A stretch of 64,000 bases of DNA from Polychytrium aggregatum (Eukaryota > Chytridiomycota > Chytridiomycetes > Polychytriales). The stretch is from NCBI RefSeq assembly GCF_025602895.1, contig NW_026516367.1, positions 18,249 through 82,248 on the forward strand, read 5' to 3'. The notes below the pieces were generated by a model, which was not told the DNA's origin, searched no databases, and saw only the letters and a list, made by a program, of their open reading frames with translations. Shown here piece after piece: positions 1 to 11,821 of this stretch; the stretch's first letter is position 1; each line of letters opens with the position of its first letter. Made by a program: the position numbers and the translations under genes.

Positions 1-878
1 GGATATCGTCCACGCGAAGGACCTCGCCGATCGTTGGTTGTTTGGGAGCCCGCTTTTGCTCCTCCACCCGGATTCTCGCAAGGCCGGTGCCCGCACCAGA
101 GGCGACTCGAGGATGCGGCGACGGCGGGAGACCTGGCTGGACAAGCCGGACAAATTGGAGCGACCGCTGGACAGCTTTCATTGGCTGGGTGTGTCGGGGA
201 GACCGAGCGGCAGCAGCAGCGAGCCAACAGAGGCTCGTTTCCAGCGCATCTCCAGCAAGGGTCTGGTTTTCATGGAACTTGATGAATCAAGCATCCAGAT
301 CAAGCACTCCGATCGAGTATCCAGACCAAGGGCCCTGGATCCATCCGGATTGTTGTGTCGTTGGTCTCGCTCGATCCAGAGCCATGGGCAGCCAGGCACC
401 GCCCCCACCTTCATTGGCTGCTGCACAGCCCGGGCTTGTCGCAGTGTGGCTGTGCGGGTGTCTGGCTGTGTCGCTGGCGATGGTTTTCAAGAACGGACCG
501 CAACTCTGGCGTTGCACAATCACAGCAGCAGCACAACCACAGCAGCAGCAGCAACAGCGGCCCAGCGCGCTTCACCGCGCCCGTCGCACATGTGCGCCCG
601 ACGGTGTCATCGTCGATGCACTGTCCCCCAGCCCAGTCCCCGTCGCTTTTTCTGGTCGCTCCTGCGGTCGCTGTTGCCCTTCGTCTCGGATCAGAATCCT
701 GGCCCGTTCGCTTCTGCCCTCTCCGCACTTGCGCTTGTGGTGTCTTCTGGCCTGCAGCGGATTCCCTGGCTTGCTTTCTTGCTTGCTTTCTTGCTTGCTC
801 TGCTCCACCTCTTCATAGATTGCTCTCTTGATCCCCCGCTCGCTACCTGTTTCCTCCCGCCAACCCAAACTACCCACC
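1..878. other. Gene-free 5' stretch upstream of the peroxidase
   Basis: No supportable gene is visible. The open frames overlap in several phases, lack family resemblance and have no plausible splice partners. Two low-complexity patches occur: a CAG/CAA-rich run around 522-560 and a TTGC/CTTT run around 768-803. The last 100 bases are pyrimidine-rich and are the likely 5' untranslated region of the peroxidase gene. Confidence 0.5.
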
Positions 879-3663
879 ATGCGCATCTCTGCCTTGGCCC
901 TGCTGGCCCTGACCACCACTGCGTGGGCCGCCAACCCGCCCATCTTCGTCGACACCGAGAAGCTGCTGTACCAGATGACCAATGTCCAAGACGGCCTCTT
1001 CAACCTGGTCTCGTATGTGATCTCTGGCCGGGTTCTCTGCCTCATCGCCGCCTCCTCTTGCATCGGCCTCTGTCTGCTGCATATGTCCAACATGGTCCGC
1101 CACCCATCAGCTGCCGCACATGGACCATCGCTGCCGCTAGAGCCCAGGCACATCGCATGTGCTTCCTCCCTGGCCTATACTCGCTATCCTGGGCAATCGG
1201 CTTCGACTTTCCACTGATCCCGCCATGCTCGTTGCCGCCGACTTGCCCATCCCCCCCCCAACAGCACTTGCAGCAACAATCTTGGAGCGGGTCGCTCGAC
1301 CGCCGCTGAGTGGTTGAGAACCCTCTTCCATGGTATGTTTCTGGCCCGTTCAAAAGGGGAGAAGCTGGCCTCGGTTATGCTCTCGTCGACTTGTGCACTC
1401 GCCTGCCGACGCTGCATCCCCCTTGGCGTCTCCACAAGCGTTTCATCCCCCTCACCCATCCGTCCCGCTGTGCATACGCAGATGCCTCGGACTACAACAC
1501 TGCCACCAAGACTGGCGGTGTCGACGGCTCCATTCAGTTCCAAGAGGAGCTGAGCCGTCCCGAAAACGCCGGCGCTGCCATCCCCACCGCCATCAACCAG
1601 TTCAAGAACTTTGTCAGTCCAGGCGTGACCAGTATGTCCTCTGCTGTGCCTCGGCCGCACCACGAGCCAACACCCAGCTGCCCACAGACTAACTCGCACT
1701 CTTTCGACCCCGCGCTGTCTCCCTCTGCCAGTGGCTGATCTCATTGCCCTCGGCGCCATCCAGGCCATCCGAGTCTGCGGCGGCCCCAAGGTTCTGTTCC
1801 GCCCCGGCCGTCCAGATGCCCTGGGTCCCGGCACCCTCTCTCCGCCCAATCCCAACGACAACGTCACAACCCATGGCCAGCTCTTCAGCCGCATGGGCTT
1901 CTCCCAACAGGACATGATCGCTCTCATTGCATGTGGCCATACCATAGGGTAGGCGCCAATCGGTGCACATGTGTGTCTCGGCCCTGGCCAGAGTTCCCGA
2001 CCGTGTCCGCTCTGTTGTCGCATTGTGGCATGTGTTCTCGCCGCTGGACGGCACTTGCATCGGCCCCAACGACTTTGTGCTGATGGCCACGCTTCGATAT
2101 CCGCAGATTTGTCCATGGTATCGATCAGCCCGAGATCATCGCCAACGGCACAAATGTCTCGCTCGACAAGACTCCCTATGCTTTCGACAACGCCGTCGCC
2201 TATGAATACGTCAACAACATCCCCCAGAATCCTCTTACTACTGGACCCACACTCCCTCGCTCGTCCGATGCCAACATCTTCAACCTGGACAACAAGGTCA
2301 CTGTGACAAAGTACGTTCCACCAGAGCACCTCGGCGCATTGTTTCTGCAATGCGTATGGCACCGCGTGTTGTTGCGATATCTGATCCGGTCTGCCTCCTC
2401 ACCCATCTCGGGGCTGTAGCTTTGCCAACAACCCCAGTGCCTTCCAGAGCTCTTGTCTTGATGTCCTGCAGCGCTTGGCCGATCTCGTTAGCCCCGACGT
2501 CACGCTCCTGGATCCTCTGATTCCACCCGGAAGCGTTGGCATCACCTCTCGCCAGGTGGCCTATACCAATGGCAGCATCAACTTGATCACGAATGTTGTG
2601 GTGCGTCTCTCTCTCAGCATGAGCCTCGCTTGCGCTCCATCATAGGATAGCTTGATGGACGGCCCGCTGGCCAGATCCACCCATCATACCCTATATCAAA
2701 CACGCAGCCAGATGTGTCGCAGCGGTACTCACGCATCTCTTTCCATTCCATGTCGCTGTGGATTGCTCAGGCATACAACCTGGTCGACTACCCCAACAAG
2801 GTCGTCACGCTCCTCTACAACGATACCACCGGTACAACTCACTCCAGTGTTCTCAGCCTCCAGCCCAAGGTCCTGACCGCCACCTTCACCTCCACCGAAA
2901 CCTACTCTGTCACCCTGCCGATCGACCCTGCCTCTGGCATCGTGAGCATCGCTGCTCGCGTCGACATTGGCAACCAGACCTACATGGGCGACAACAACGG
3001 CACTTGGTATGCGGTGGACGCAAACAGCATGGTCAACACCGACCTCACCTGTAGCGTGCTTCTGCCTCCTATCAACGGAATGCAAGCCAACGGCGTGAAC
3101 GGCACTCTTCTGGTAGGTTTCTTTCGTCGTATCTACCCCGCGCGATCCTCCTTGCTGTGTCCGCCGCGGCTACCCCCATTGTCGACCGGCTACCATCACG
3201 GCCTCATTTCCATCCCAGATACTACCTCGAATCAACTCGGCTAAAACATTGCCTCTCTCGCTCCTTGCGCCCTCAGGCCAAGGTCTTGAGCCCCTCTCAG
3301 AGTGTCCAGATTCCGGTCTACATCAACAATGGCGTGCCCCACCCGCCCTTGAATGCTACCCCCATCACCCTGACGCCTGCCGCCCCGCAGGGCTATCAGT
3401 TCTACTCGTTCAACATCTCCGAGAACGGCCGCGGCTTCCCCATCTTCAACATCACCATCAACTCGAACACCGGAGCGCAGCTGGATCTCAACACCAACGC
3501 GGGCCCGGGCTTTGTCGGCCTCTCCTATTCTTACTGCATCATCGGTTCATCCAGCCCTGTGGCCACCCCCACGACCACAGCCAAGAGCTCGGCCGCCAGA
3601 AGCTGGGCCCTGACCGGCACCGTGATTGCCGTCCTGGCCTGGGCCGCTGCTGCTGCATTCTAG
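879..3663 (+). CDS. Secreted, probably GPI-anchored haem peroxidase (plant/fungal peroxidase superfamily)
   Basis: Eight exons join in frame: 879-1012, 1265-1332, 1482-1631, 1732-1948, 2107-2310, 2420-2600, 2723-3112 and 3277-3663, giving 576 residues. A signal peptide (residues 1-18, ending TAWAA) is followed by a peroxidase domain. The exon 2/3 junction recreates the distal haem motif WLRTLFHDA with catalytic Arg and His. GGVDGSIQF follows, and ACGHTIGFVHG supplies the proximal haem-ligand His. The half after about residue 290 resembles the extra C-terminal domain of the large ascomycete family of ascorbate-peroxidase-like extracellular peroxidases. A Ser/Thr-rich stretch and a hydrophobic tail suggest a GPI signal. 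It should oxidise substrates with H2O2 at the cell surface; the substrate is unknown. The start is the ATG that opens the signal peptide. Confidence 0.85.
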
Positions 3664-4178
3664 AAGCGCCCATCCCCCCTCCCAAGTTGTGGTATTCATG
3701 GGTGTCGCCGTTCCTGTCGTTGTTGCTCCATATCCGCCCGATCGCTGTTTGTCCTTGTCCTTTCACCGTCGCCCGCTCGGAGCCTTGCATCCTTTCGCGT
3801 GTCTGGCATGCCAGTGAGCACCCTGAGTTTAATACCTTGTCGCTCCTGGTGACTATGAATACACCCTGGCTTTATTTCTTTCCCTTGGGTCCTCATCTGT
3901 CCGTGTGTGTGTGTCTCGCTGGACTCTGTGGCGCAGGGCCAGTGGCGCTCACATGACCGCCGCGATTCCTTGGGCGGCTCGCTCAAGAACAGCGCCAAAC
4001 CTGATCCAACTGCGGTTCTTCCTGGATCCTGTTCGCAGACCGTCTGTGATTCCGTCTTGCTCGCCGGTTTGGTCGCCGGTTTGGTCGTCTGTGTGTCTGT
4101 CTGTGGCTTGGCAAAGACACCTGAGATTCCTTCCATCCTGAAGTCCTCCCCCTGAGAGCCATCGCTCCAGTCCTCACA
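3664..4178. other. Intergenic spacer between peroxidase and NDUFAF7 homologue
   Basis: This holds the peroxidase 3' untranslated region and the promoter of the next plus-strand gene. A short TGTGTGTG run lies near 3901. A 12-bp near-repeat (tcgccggtttgg) occurs near 4061-4085. No gene was seen. Confidence 0.5.
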
Positions 4179-6441
4179 ATGCGTCCCTCCAAGCCAATGA
4201 TAGCGCTTCGATCCAGCTCGGCGAGATCGGCATGGGGCCCTGCCGGCCTGCGGTTTCCCTGGCCGTCTTGCCGACTGCCCGCCACCTCAATCCCACAGCG
4301 GACTCTCCATATGTCACCGCCTTTGCGCGGCAACTACTGGGACATGATGCACGTCCGCAGCCAACAGGAAAAGCGCCGCAAGATGGACAAGATGCTGACC
4401 GATTCCGCTGGTCAAACCGAGCTGCCCGCCGCCGCGGATGCTGTTGATCCGAGTACCTTTACAAGGCTGACGAGTGCGGATACGGCCAAGCGAACGACGC
4501 CGCCGCAGTGTGCCAAGATGCTTGTTCGCGAATTCATCAACGATGCCCTGTACCATCCAAAATACGGATACTTTTCAAAGAAGGCGTAGGTGCCGCTTGT
4601 TGCGTCGATGAGATTGGATAGGGCGTGGTGGAATCGGATAGGATGTGGTGGGATTCTCTCTGGGCTCTCGAACAGTGAGATCGCTGGGGTGACTGGAGTG
4701 ACGATCTGGTCGCATTCATGGCCGGCATCGTCCCCTCCGATGACGCAGTGCTCGTGGTATTGGTTACTGTGGTTCTCACCCTCCGGCTTCCGTCGACTTT
4801 CCATACGAACAGATACATCTTTAGTCCTCCGGAGGACATCCCATTCACTCGGCTCAAAGACAACTATCAGGTCATGAACCATCTGGCCAATCTATACAAA
4901 GACATCGAGGGAGAGTACTCGGACGTCAACGACATTGCCCGGCAAGTTTGGCATACCCCCACAGAGCTGTTTCGGGTAGGTGCCGATCGGTTTCTCTTGA
5001 TTATGCGTTCGTCAGCGACTGTGGCTTTGCATGCGGGTGGCAGTTTACGATAGGATCGCACATGCAGGATCAGCAAAGTCGCATCTGTAGCGTTATGCTC
5101 ATCACACACATGCTCAATCACCGCTGCTTCTGTCATGGCCATATCGATCGATGAAAAACGACCACCTTTGCTTCTAGCCGTGGTATGGATACGCCGTTGC
5201 CCAGCACATCTTGACCCAATACAAGGCCGAACGAAGTGACTCGGAGTGGGACTCGAAGCCTCTGATCATCTACGAAGTCGGTGCCGGCAATGGCACCCTC
5301 ATGATGAACATCCTGGACTACGTTCAACAGAACGAGCCCGAGATCTACAGCCGCATGCAGTACAACATCATCGAGATCAGCGCCAAGCTCGCCGAGGGGC
5401 AGACTCGACGAAAGAACAGCCGCGGCCGCGGTGGGTCGCACGGCACTCATCGGGACCACATCAACGTCGTCAACAAGTCGATCTTGGAGTGGAACGAGAT
5501 GGTCACAGACGACTGCTTTGTTGTGGCTATGGAGGTCATTGTAAGTGGATCCGCCCGGCTGATGGTCGCACCGGAATTGGCTCTTGTGGATGCGGCGCCG
5601 CGGATCAGTTCTTTAGCCGTACCATGTGGTGCCAAGTGTCCAGAGGCGACATATCGGTGGCGGCAACAGGATGAGCTGCACTCGCCCTCGCAGCCGAATG
5701 CAGTCGCCACATTTCTCCCTTGCTCGCCCTTTCGCTTGTCGCTGCCAATCTTGTCTATAACCACTGCACTGCGACCTTGCCCTTTCAACCGCACAGGACA
5801 ACTTTGCCCACGATATGGTTCGGTACGACAACCAATCCGGCGCTGCCGTTCAGGGTCTCGTGCTCATCGACCAAGATGGCGACTATCAGGAAGTCTACGA
5901 GCACATCAACGATCCGCTTATCCAGCGATACCTCGAGATTCGCCAGCGGACCGGGTACAAGACACCAGCGCTCCAAGCCTCGTGGAGGCGTCAGCTGCGG
6001 CTGGCGCTGCCGTTTGCCCCCAATCTCAGCCAACCCGAGTTCATCCCGACGATGCTCATGGTGATGTTTGAGCGACTGCACGAGTATTTCCCAAACCACC
6101 ACGTTGTTCTGTCGGATTTTAGCCAGCTGCCGGATGCGATCCCTGGCATCGACGGGCCGGTTGTGCAAACCCGGTACCAGGGGCTGATGATTCCGTGCTC
6201 GACGTATCTCGTCCAGCCAGGCTGGTTCGACATCTTCTTCCCGACCAATTTTGAATTGGCACGGGACATGTACGAAGCCGTATGCGGCAGCCGGACGGCC
6301 AACGGGCGAGCCAGGGCCGCACAGGTGCTCACACAGGAGCGCTTCCTGCAGATCAACGGCAATTTGAAGGAGACCACGACCCGGTCGGGCGAGAACCCGA
6401 TGCTGACGTTCTACAAGAACATGAAATTCCTGGTGTCGTGA
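4179..6441 (+). CDS. NDUFAF7: NDUFAF7/MidA-family mitochondrial protein arginine methyltransferase (complex I assembly)
   Basis: Four exons (4179-4585, 4825-4975, 5178-5540, 5797-6441) encode 521 residues. The Arg/Ser-rich N-terminus (MRPSKPMIALRSSSARSAW) looks like a mitochondrial presequence. The MidA/DUF185 methyltransferase fold follows. ECs visible are PKYGYFSKKA at the exon 1 end, the SAM-binding motif I YEVGAGNGTLMMNIL in exon 3, and DNFAHD at the exon 3/4 junction. The C-terminal half keeps the family pattern of GGP-like turns and a closing MLTFYKNMKFLVS segment. In animals this enzyme symmetrically dimethylates an arginine of NDUFS2 early in complex I assembly. The gene therefore implies a conventional complex I. 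Introns of 202-256 bp are clean GT-AG. Confidence 0.88.
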
Positions 6442-7609
6442 GCGCGAGCAAGGAGGAGGGGGAAGGAAGGGATAGAGTGCTGTCGGGAAGTTCTATAATA
6501 CAATACCGGATGGCGTTCTCAAGAAACAACGGACAAGGGTCGCGTGCTGGCCAACCCCGGATCCCGCGCGGCCGCCGGCTTTGTTGGTCCAGGGTCCAAC
6601 TCCCATGCCGAATTGGCCCGGGCGCGCATGCTTCCAGTCGATGCAGTCGATGCAGTCGATGCAGCTGATGCAGTCGATGCAGTCGATGCAGCTGATGCAG
6701 TCGATGCAGTCGATGAGGCCTGTGCATCCCGGAGGCATCCACAAGGACAGCCAGCAGCCGGTTCTGCCACCACCACCGCCGTCGCCGCTGCGATCTTCTG
6801 TCCCCGGCTCAGACCAGCAAGACAGACTCGTTTTGGCATCCCCCCGTCTCGTCTGGGACTGCAACTTGTCCCCATCAGGCCCGACCGGCAGAGTGCCGCT
6901 GTTTGCATTCGCTATCCCACAGCTCATTGCCCTGGCCAACGGCAAGCAGCCCCAGCGACAAAGCCTGCAACATCCTCCCGATCGTGCGGCGAGCTTCACT
7001 CTATCCCTGGGTCGCCCAGACACCTGAGACCCAAGCGATCGCACGAGCCTGACTCGACTCGGTGAATATCACAGCCGATCGGGCTGGCCGCTGTCGTCCA
7101 GGCCCGAGCCTGGCCCTCGATTCTGGTTCTGATTCCAAGTCATGATCCCCTCCCCCACCACAGCTTCCCGATTCCGTCCACAGCACCCGGGATCCTGTTG
7201 GCCAGGGCAGCGTGCGAACCTTGTATTTACAGCGACGATGCTGCCGAAAGAGTCACAGCCGTCGCTTCCCAGGCCGTGTCAATGCCAGCAGCGTCTTGGA
7301 ACTGCGAAGATATCAACAACGTCCTGGACCCGTGGATGCAGCTGTCGGCAGAGCGGCACATCCGTCGGTCGGGCATTGTCGGTCGATGCCGCGAGGAACC
7401 AACCCGTGCGCACGCCAAATCCTGCTGTCGCCGAATACCGAGTTCATCTAGACCATCGCTGTGGTAGGTGGCTATCAGCTCGAGTCGAGCGATTCGGTGG
7501 ACTGTTTTCGCCCTTTGCCGCCGCGCATCGGCTGTGCTTTGCGGACGATCTTGACAACTCCCTGATCCAGCAAGTGCTTCGTTAGCGGCGAGATCTCTGC
7601 CAGATACCG
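6442..7609. other. Gene-free interval between convergent genes
   Basis: This lies between two convergent genes (NDUFAF7 plus, velvet minus). It contains the 9-bp tandem repeat listed separately. The rest has open frames in several phases with no recognisable domain. A further short 3' exon of the velvet gene here cannot be excluded. Confidence 0.45.
6635..6716. repeat. 9-bp tandem repeat (cagtcgatg), about nine copies
   Basis: Near-perfect copies of cagtcgatg, with an occasional cagctgatg variant, run head to tail. The unit length is a multiple of three, so open frames through it give a Gln-Ser-Met type repeat, but no gene contains it. It is probably a replication-slippage array. Confidence 0.85.
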
Positions 7610-9438
7610 TCAGATGGAGTTGCAGTCCGAATATTGAAGCACGGCATTGGCAGCCAAGGTATGAACGAGGCCCGTGGACGGGAAGGGAGGGTCGCTGTCA
7701 GCGACATTCGAGTTTGGCGGCACTCGAGTTTGGCAACATGGAACAGCCCTCACTCCGCCTTGGGCCATCTGCCGAGCCCATCCCTCGACTCTCCAGCTGG
7801 TGGACTTGTTCGACTTACTCGCCATCCCCGGAAAGTTCCTCCAGCTGAAGGACTCAAACACATCCGACATTACCGACGTCAGTACGACGGGATTCGGGTT
7901 TGCATCCGCACTGCGGAACAACAGAAGGCGTCAGTACATCCGTCAGCGCTCCATGAGCCGACCCTTGCGGGCCGTCACCGGCATGCGACGCTGCTGCCTG
8001 ATGGACAGCTCACTTGCGCAAACGAGCACCTGCAGCCGCTCGGCATGTCGACCCGGACCGCCTTGGCTTGTGGCAGGACGGCAAGTCGACTCCGAACGGA
8101 TCTGCGAGCTGGCAGCCCCGCTGCTTCGAGCTTGCCTCGCTCGCTTGAATCCGCCTCTCATGCTTGCACACTTGTTACTCTCCCTCTGCCTCTCATCGCC
8201 CTGTGCAGCCCATGTCGGTGCGAGCCACGTACACTTTTAGGTCAACCAAGGTGAACTTGAGCCGAAACGATCCTTCGATGCGGACACAGAGATTCCCAAA
8301 GATGAAGAACACGCCCATGATCTTGTCCAGCCCACGGGCAAGGTAGCTCGGCGAGACCAGGGTGCCGAAGAGTGGGCTCGCTTGGCCCTTGCTGGAGCCT
8401 GAGTCCGGTTCCTCCAGCTCGTCGATCAGAATCGAGCCTTGGCCAGGCGAAGCAATGAGGCCGTGGCCCGACGCTATCGGCTGCTCCCGTCGGTCATTCG
8501 AGCGCTCGGCAGACGGATCCGAGGACGATCGAACTCTTGAAGATGCTATCGGCGTCTCTGTGGAGAGGCCGCCATGGACGATAGACCGGGATATTGCTAT
8601 CCCGTCGACAAGTTGTCTGGCCCGGTTTTGGTCCAAGACGATCGAGGGCGACGATCGAGACGACGAAACAGGCTCCTCTGCACGGCGACGGTAAGGCACC
8701 GTCGATGGGGTAGATGCAGATGCAGATGCAGATGCGGATGTGGGTGTGGATGTGGATGTAGGTGTGGGTGTGGATGTGGATGTGGCCGAGGATATGAATG
8801 TCAGTGCGGATGGATGGGCCGATTCTCGGACGCTGTGGACCGTTTCCAGGGCCCGGGTACCATCTGCAGAGAAGAGCTTGGCGTAGACGACAAAGTTGGT
8901 GGAGGCAACCAGTCTTGGATGTTGACCGCTAGGACAGACAGCAGGCCGCAGATTGACACCTTGGTAAGTGTTGCTGTCACCGAACCCCCCCCCAGTTCCC
9001 TGACGCCTCATGTCCTTGAGCAATCGTATCACTGCAGAGTGGCTCTGCCCTTGACACCGGCGTCAATCGACCGGGCATTGACACCCAGCCCCGATTGACA
9101 AGGATATGGCCCCTGGCTGGCCTTGATCGGTCCATGGCTGGCCACCTCGAAGGACATTGTCATCACCGGCAACCGACAACCAGCAACCGGCAACCGACCG
9201 CCACAGCACCAAGAGTGCAGCGTCACAACACACTAGCGCAACAGCATGCCTTGCTCCGTTGCTCCGCTGCTCCGTTGCTCCGGCAGCAGATGCATCCTTA
9301 CTCCGTGATCAAATCCCCGTTGGCATCTTGGTATGAAAGCTGGAGCACCGGAACTGGATCGACAGATCGCCCCGAAATCGAGAGGGTGTATCCGGACGCC
9401 CTGACCTGCCGCGGCTGCTCCTTGATCGCAAGAGAATA
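7610..9438 (-). CDS. Velvet-domain transcription factor (5' end unresolved)
   Basis: Three exons are supported on the minus strand: 9438-9302, 8928-8233 and 7910-7610. They join with conserved GT-AG sites and matching phase. The first gives YSLAIKEQPRQVRASG and VDPVPVLQL, the N-terminal velvet strand that normally reads Y-L-QQP-AR-G then R-IDPPP-V-L. The second adds TNFVVYAKLFSADGTR and, after a long insert, LFGTLVSPSYL and GVFFIFGNLCVRIEG. The third has VVLTSVMSDVFESF and the family's FPGM motif. Velvet proteins dimerise, bind DNA and couple development to secondary metabolism in fungi. About 100 residues of Ser/Thr/Pro-rich sequence interrupt the domain. The initiator was not found: no ATG lies in frame upstream of 9438, so at least one 5' exon is missing. 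The stop at 7610 is also provisional, because a GTGAGG donor lies shortly before it. Confidence 0.75.
8711..8785. repeat. Imperfect hexanucleotide repeat inside the velvet gene
   Basis: GATGCA/GATGTG-type hexamers run in tandem. Read on the minus strand they encode alternating Thr/Ser/Pro/Ala (STSTPTSASASA-like) in the insert that splits the velvet domain. The unit keeps the frame, so copy-number change would alter only the linker length. Confidence 0.8.
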
Positions 9439-9661
9439 CTGGAGACGGCGAAGGGTTAGCTTGGAGCCTGGACAGTTCGTCAAGAGGGATGGAGCCGTTG
9501 AAGCCCGCAGAGATGCCAAGGTATGTCTCGACGCCAGCGGGACGGGCGTAAGAGCAAGACAGTTGCAAACCGATGGCCGATACAATGGGACCGAAGAGCA
9601 AAGCACAAACAGGGTGCAACGAGACAAAGGACAAGACGACGACAGCGCAAGCCGACAGCGA

Positions 9662-9700
<39 letters not shown>

Positions 9701-10544
9701 GATTACCATGGCAGTGCTGGTCGAAGCTGAAGGGACATACGGATGGAGGAACAACGACCAAGTGTAGGCTTTGGAGACGGCTGCGGATGGTCGTGGAAAG
9801 TCAATGGCGAGCCGGACCTGCCCTTATTTTCTGCTGTGTAGCCCGGCTGCAAAGGGGGAGAGGAAAGGGGAAGGAGAAGGAGGAGCAGAGGGGATTCTTT
9901 CACCCGAACCAACAGCGACAGGCAGCAGCGGCTCTAGGAGACAAGCGAGGCAGGAAAGGAGTGCTCCGCGCAGCCCTGGGTGTCGGACAAACCAACGACG
10001 CTGCCCGAGCTGGTCCCGGCTTTCGGAGTGGTTCGTGTTGGTGGATGGACATGAGGAGTCGAGCGGGTGTGCAACCGCAGAGGATGCAGCCAGGCGGACA
10101 GGAGAGGGGCAAGCACCACAACCCACAGCAACGCCGACGACAAGTGGACCCGCTTGCATTTGGTCAGAGATGCTGGGGTCCGCAGCACGGACTGCAGCCT
10201 GGACTGCAGCGACGATGCGGGGTGAGATGGACTCGCTGCTGGCGATGGATGCGCCAAAAGGGCAGCTGGCGCTGGATGTGCCGAAAGGGCAGCGAGCAGG
10301 CCGGCATGTCGGCAACATTGCGCCCAGGCCAGGGAACGGGAATGGGCGATTCCTTTGGCGGATGGACTGCAGCGCCACCGGTGAGTCATAGGCCTCCCGA
10401 AATTTACCCGGACACGGAATGACCCAGCAACGTGTCGAACAGCCAAGCACGGGCGGCATGGACAGGGACAGGGGGCGTGTGCGAATGAGAAGAGGAAGAA
10501 TGAAGTTGTGTGGAAGGGGGGGACCAAGCGAATCGTCAACGGGC
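9439..10544. other. Interval upstream of the velvet gene
   Basis: This should hold the velvet 5' exon(s) and promoter, but neither could be fixed. A CAG trinucleotide run sits at 9667-9699. On the minus strand an ATG just beyond it (9709) begins a poly-Ala and hydrophobic reading frame whose link to the velvet exons is not established. Nothing else is recognisable. Confidence 0.4.
9667..9699. repeat. CAG trinucleotide microsatellite, 11 units
   Basis: An uninterrupted CAG run. It reads as poly-Ala, poly-Cys or poly-Leu on the minus strand depending on frame. Confidence 0.85.
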
Positions 10545-11179
10545 CTACAGTCGGTCCAGAAAGAAACGAGACAGTTCCTTCCTGGCTTCAGATGTCTGAA
10601 ACCCGCTGACTGACTGTAGGCCCAGCGGGCAGGCCATGGCATTGCACTCCTGTCTTCGTTGGCAATCTCTTTGTTTTTGTTGGTTTGGGAAGCACAGTCT
10701 TGAATACACTCGGTCGATCTCCTGTGGCGATGATCGACTGGCATACCGAGATCATGTTCCGTGAGGCATTGATGTCTCAATGTGTGAGTGTGGTGGATGC
10801 ATTCGACCCTCTGCACAGCTTCATGGTGTATCGATATCAAGATACTCGGGTGACTCGAGTCGTTTGGCTTCCCGACAATGTGAGCACACCTGGGATGTGT
10901 TGAACTCGTTCACCGAGCACACATGGATCTTGGAGACAGATCGGTCTGGTGATGGTGGAACTACTCAAAGTATTTGGCGAACCTGAGTCTCCTGGGACTG
11001 GATGCATATCCCTTCCCTTGTTTCCACGAGGCATTTCCAAAGGCAATCACCACTTCGGTCTCCCTTGGACATACTTGCTTGGCCATGAATGCGATGAGTG
11101 GGTGGGTGTATTCAGGTCACAGTAAACACACTGTCCTGGTTAGAAACGGGGGGTGCTCCCATTTCATTTTGGAAACGCT
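10545..11179 (-). mobile_element. Degenerate Fanzor/TnpB-like fragment, copy 1
   Basis: This segment is a dispersed repeat, very similar in sequence and orientation to 51010-51650. On the minus strand it encodes the C-terminal part of a TnpB-like nuclease. Reading runs through EVVIAFGNASWKQGKG, then, after a stop and a frameshift, HVCSVNEFNTSQVCSHC with the first CxxC of a zinc ribbon. This pattern (afGdas...kG...vdEfrTSq-CshC) is that of OrfB/TnpB zinc-ribbon proteins and eukaryotic Fanzor proteins. RuvC-I and RuvC-II are absent, so the copy is 5'-truncated and dead. No terminal inverted repeats or target-site duplication were recognised. Confidence 0.6.
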
Positions 11180-11821
11180 GTATCCAAGCACTGGATCGCT
11201 GCGCCATGGGGTGGGGATTGACACGTTCAAGGACTGAAACACCACAGCATCGAGGCACCCGCACCACCGGCCAGTCAAAACAATTTGCAGACGGACGAGC
11301 GTTCTCCTGACAAGGCGGACGCCAGGCCTGGTTTTGAGCCGTAAGTTCTGACACGGCGCCGCCGGTGCTTGGTCGTCGCTTCATGAATATTCAGGCTCAT
11401 GCCAAGGCTGCCACGCTGCCTGGTGTCGGATCAAGGGAGGATGGTCGTGGTGTCGGGGAAGGCTGGTGACTTGCTGCCTGCTTTCTTCGGTACCATGTGG
11501 CGAGGGATGGTCTGGTTGTGCTGACTCTTTCGAGTATCGATTGTTGTGGTCGAGTTGTTGTTGTCGAGTCATTCGATGGCTCTCTCGATCGATCAACATC
11601 GGTGATTGTTATGGGACAGCACTATTGTATATTGGATGTATTGGATGTATTGGATGTCAAATACATCATCACTCGGCCATTGCCGCTTCATCGGAACCAC
11701 TTTGCAAGTCCACTATTTGGTATCATGGTGGGTGGGATGGGTGTTGGTGTGGTTTGCTTGGCTGCTTGCATTTACAGTGCTGTGATTTGGTGGTTTGGAG
11801 TGGAACTCGAGTGACTCGGGA
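11180..11821. other. Spacer 3' of the Sel1-repeat gene
   Basis: No gene is seen. A short tandem of tattggatg (about three copies) lies near 11625-11655. The part nearest 11821 is probably the 3' untranslated region of the minus-strand gene. Confidence 0.4.

Noticed and set aside
9824-10840. A 338-codon minus-strand frame running into the Fanzor-like copy 1.
   Set aside because: Only its first part belongs to the repeat, and there it reads the shifted frame. The rest is low-complexity with no family resemblance and lacks an ATG linked to the conserved region.
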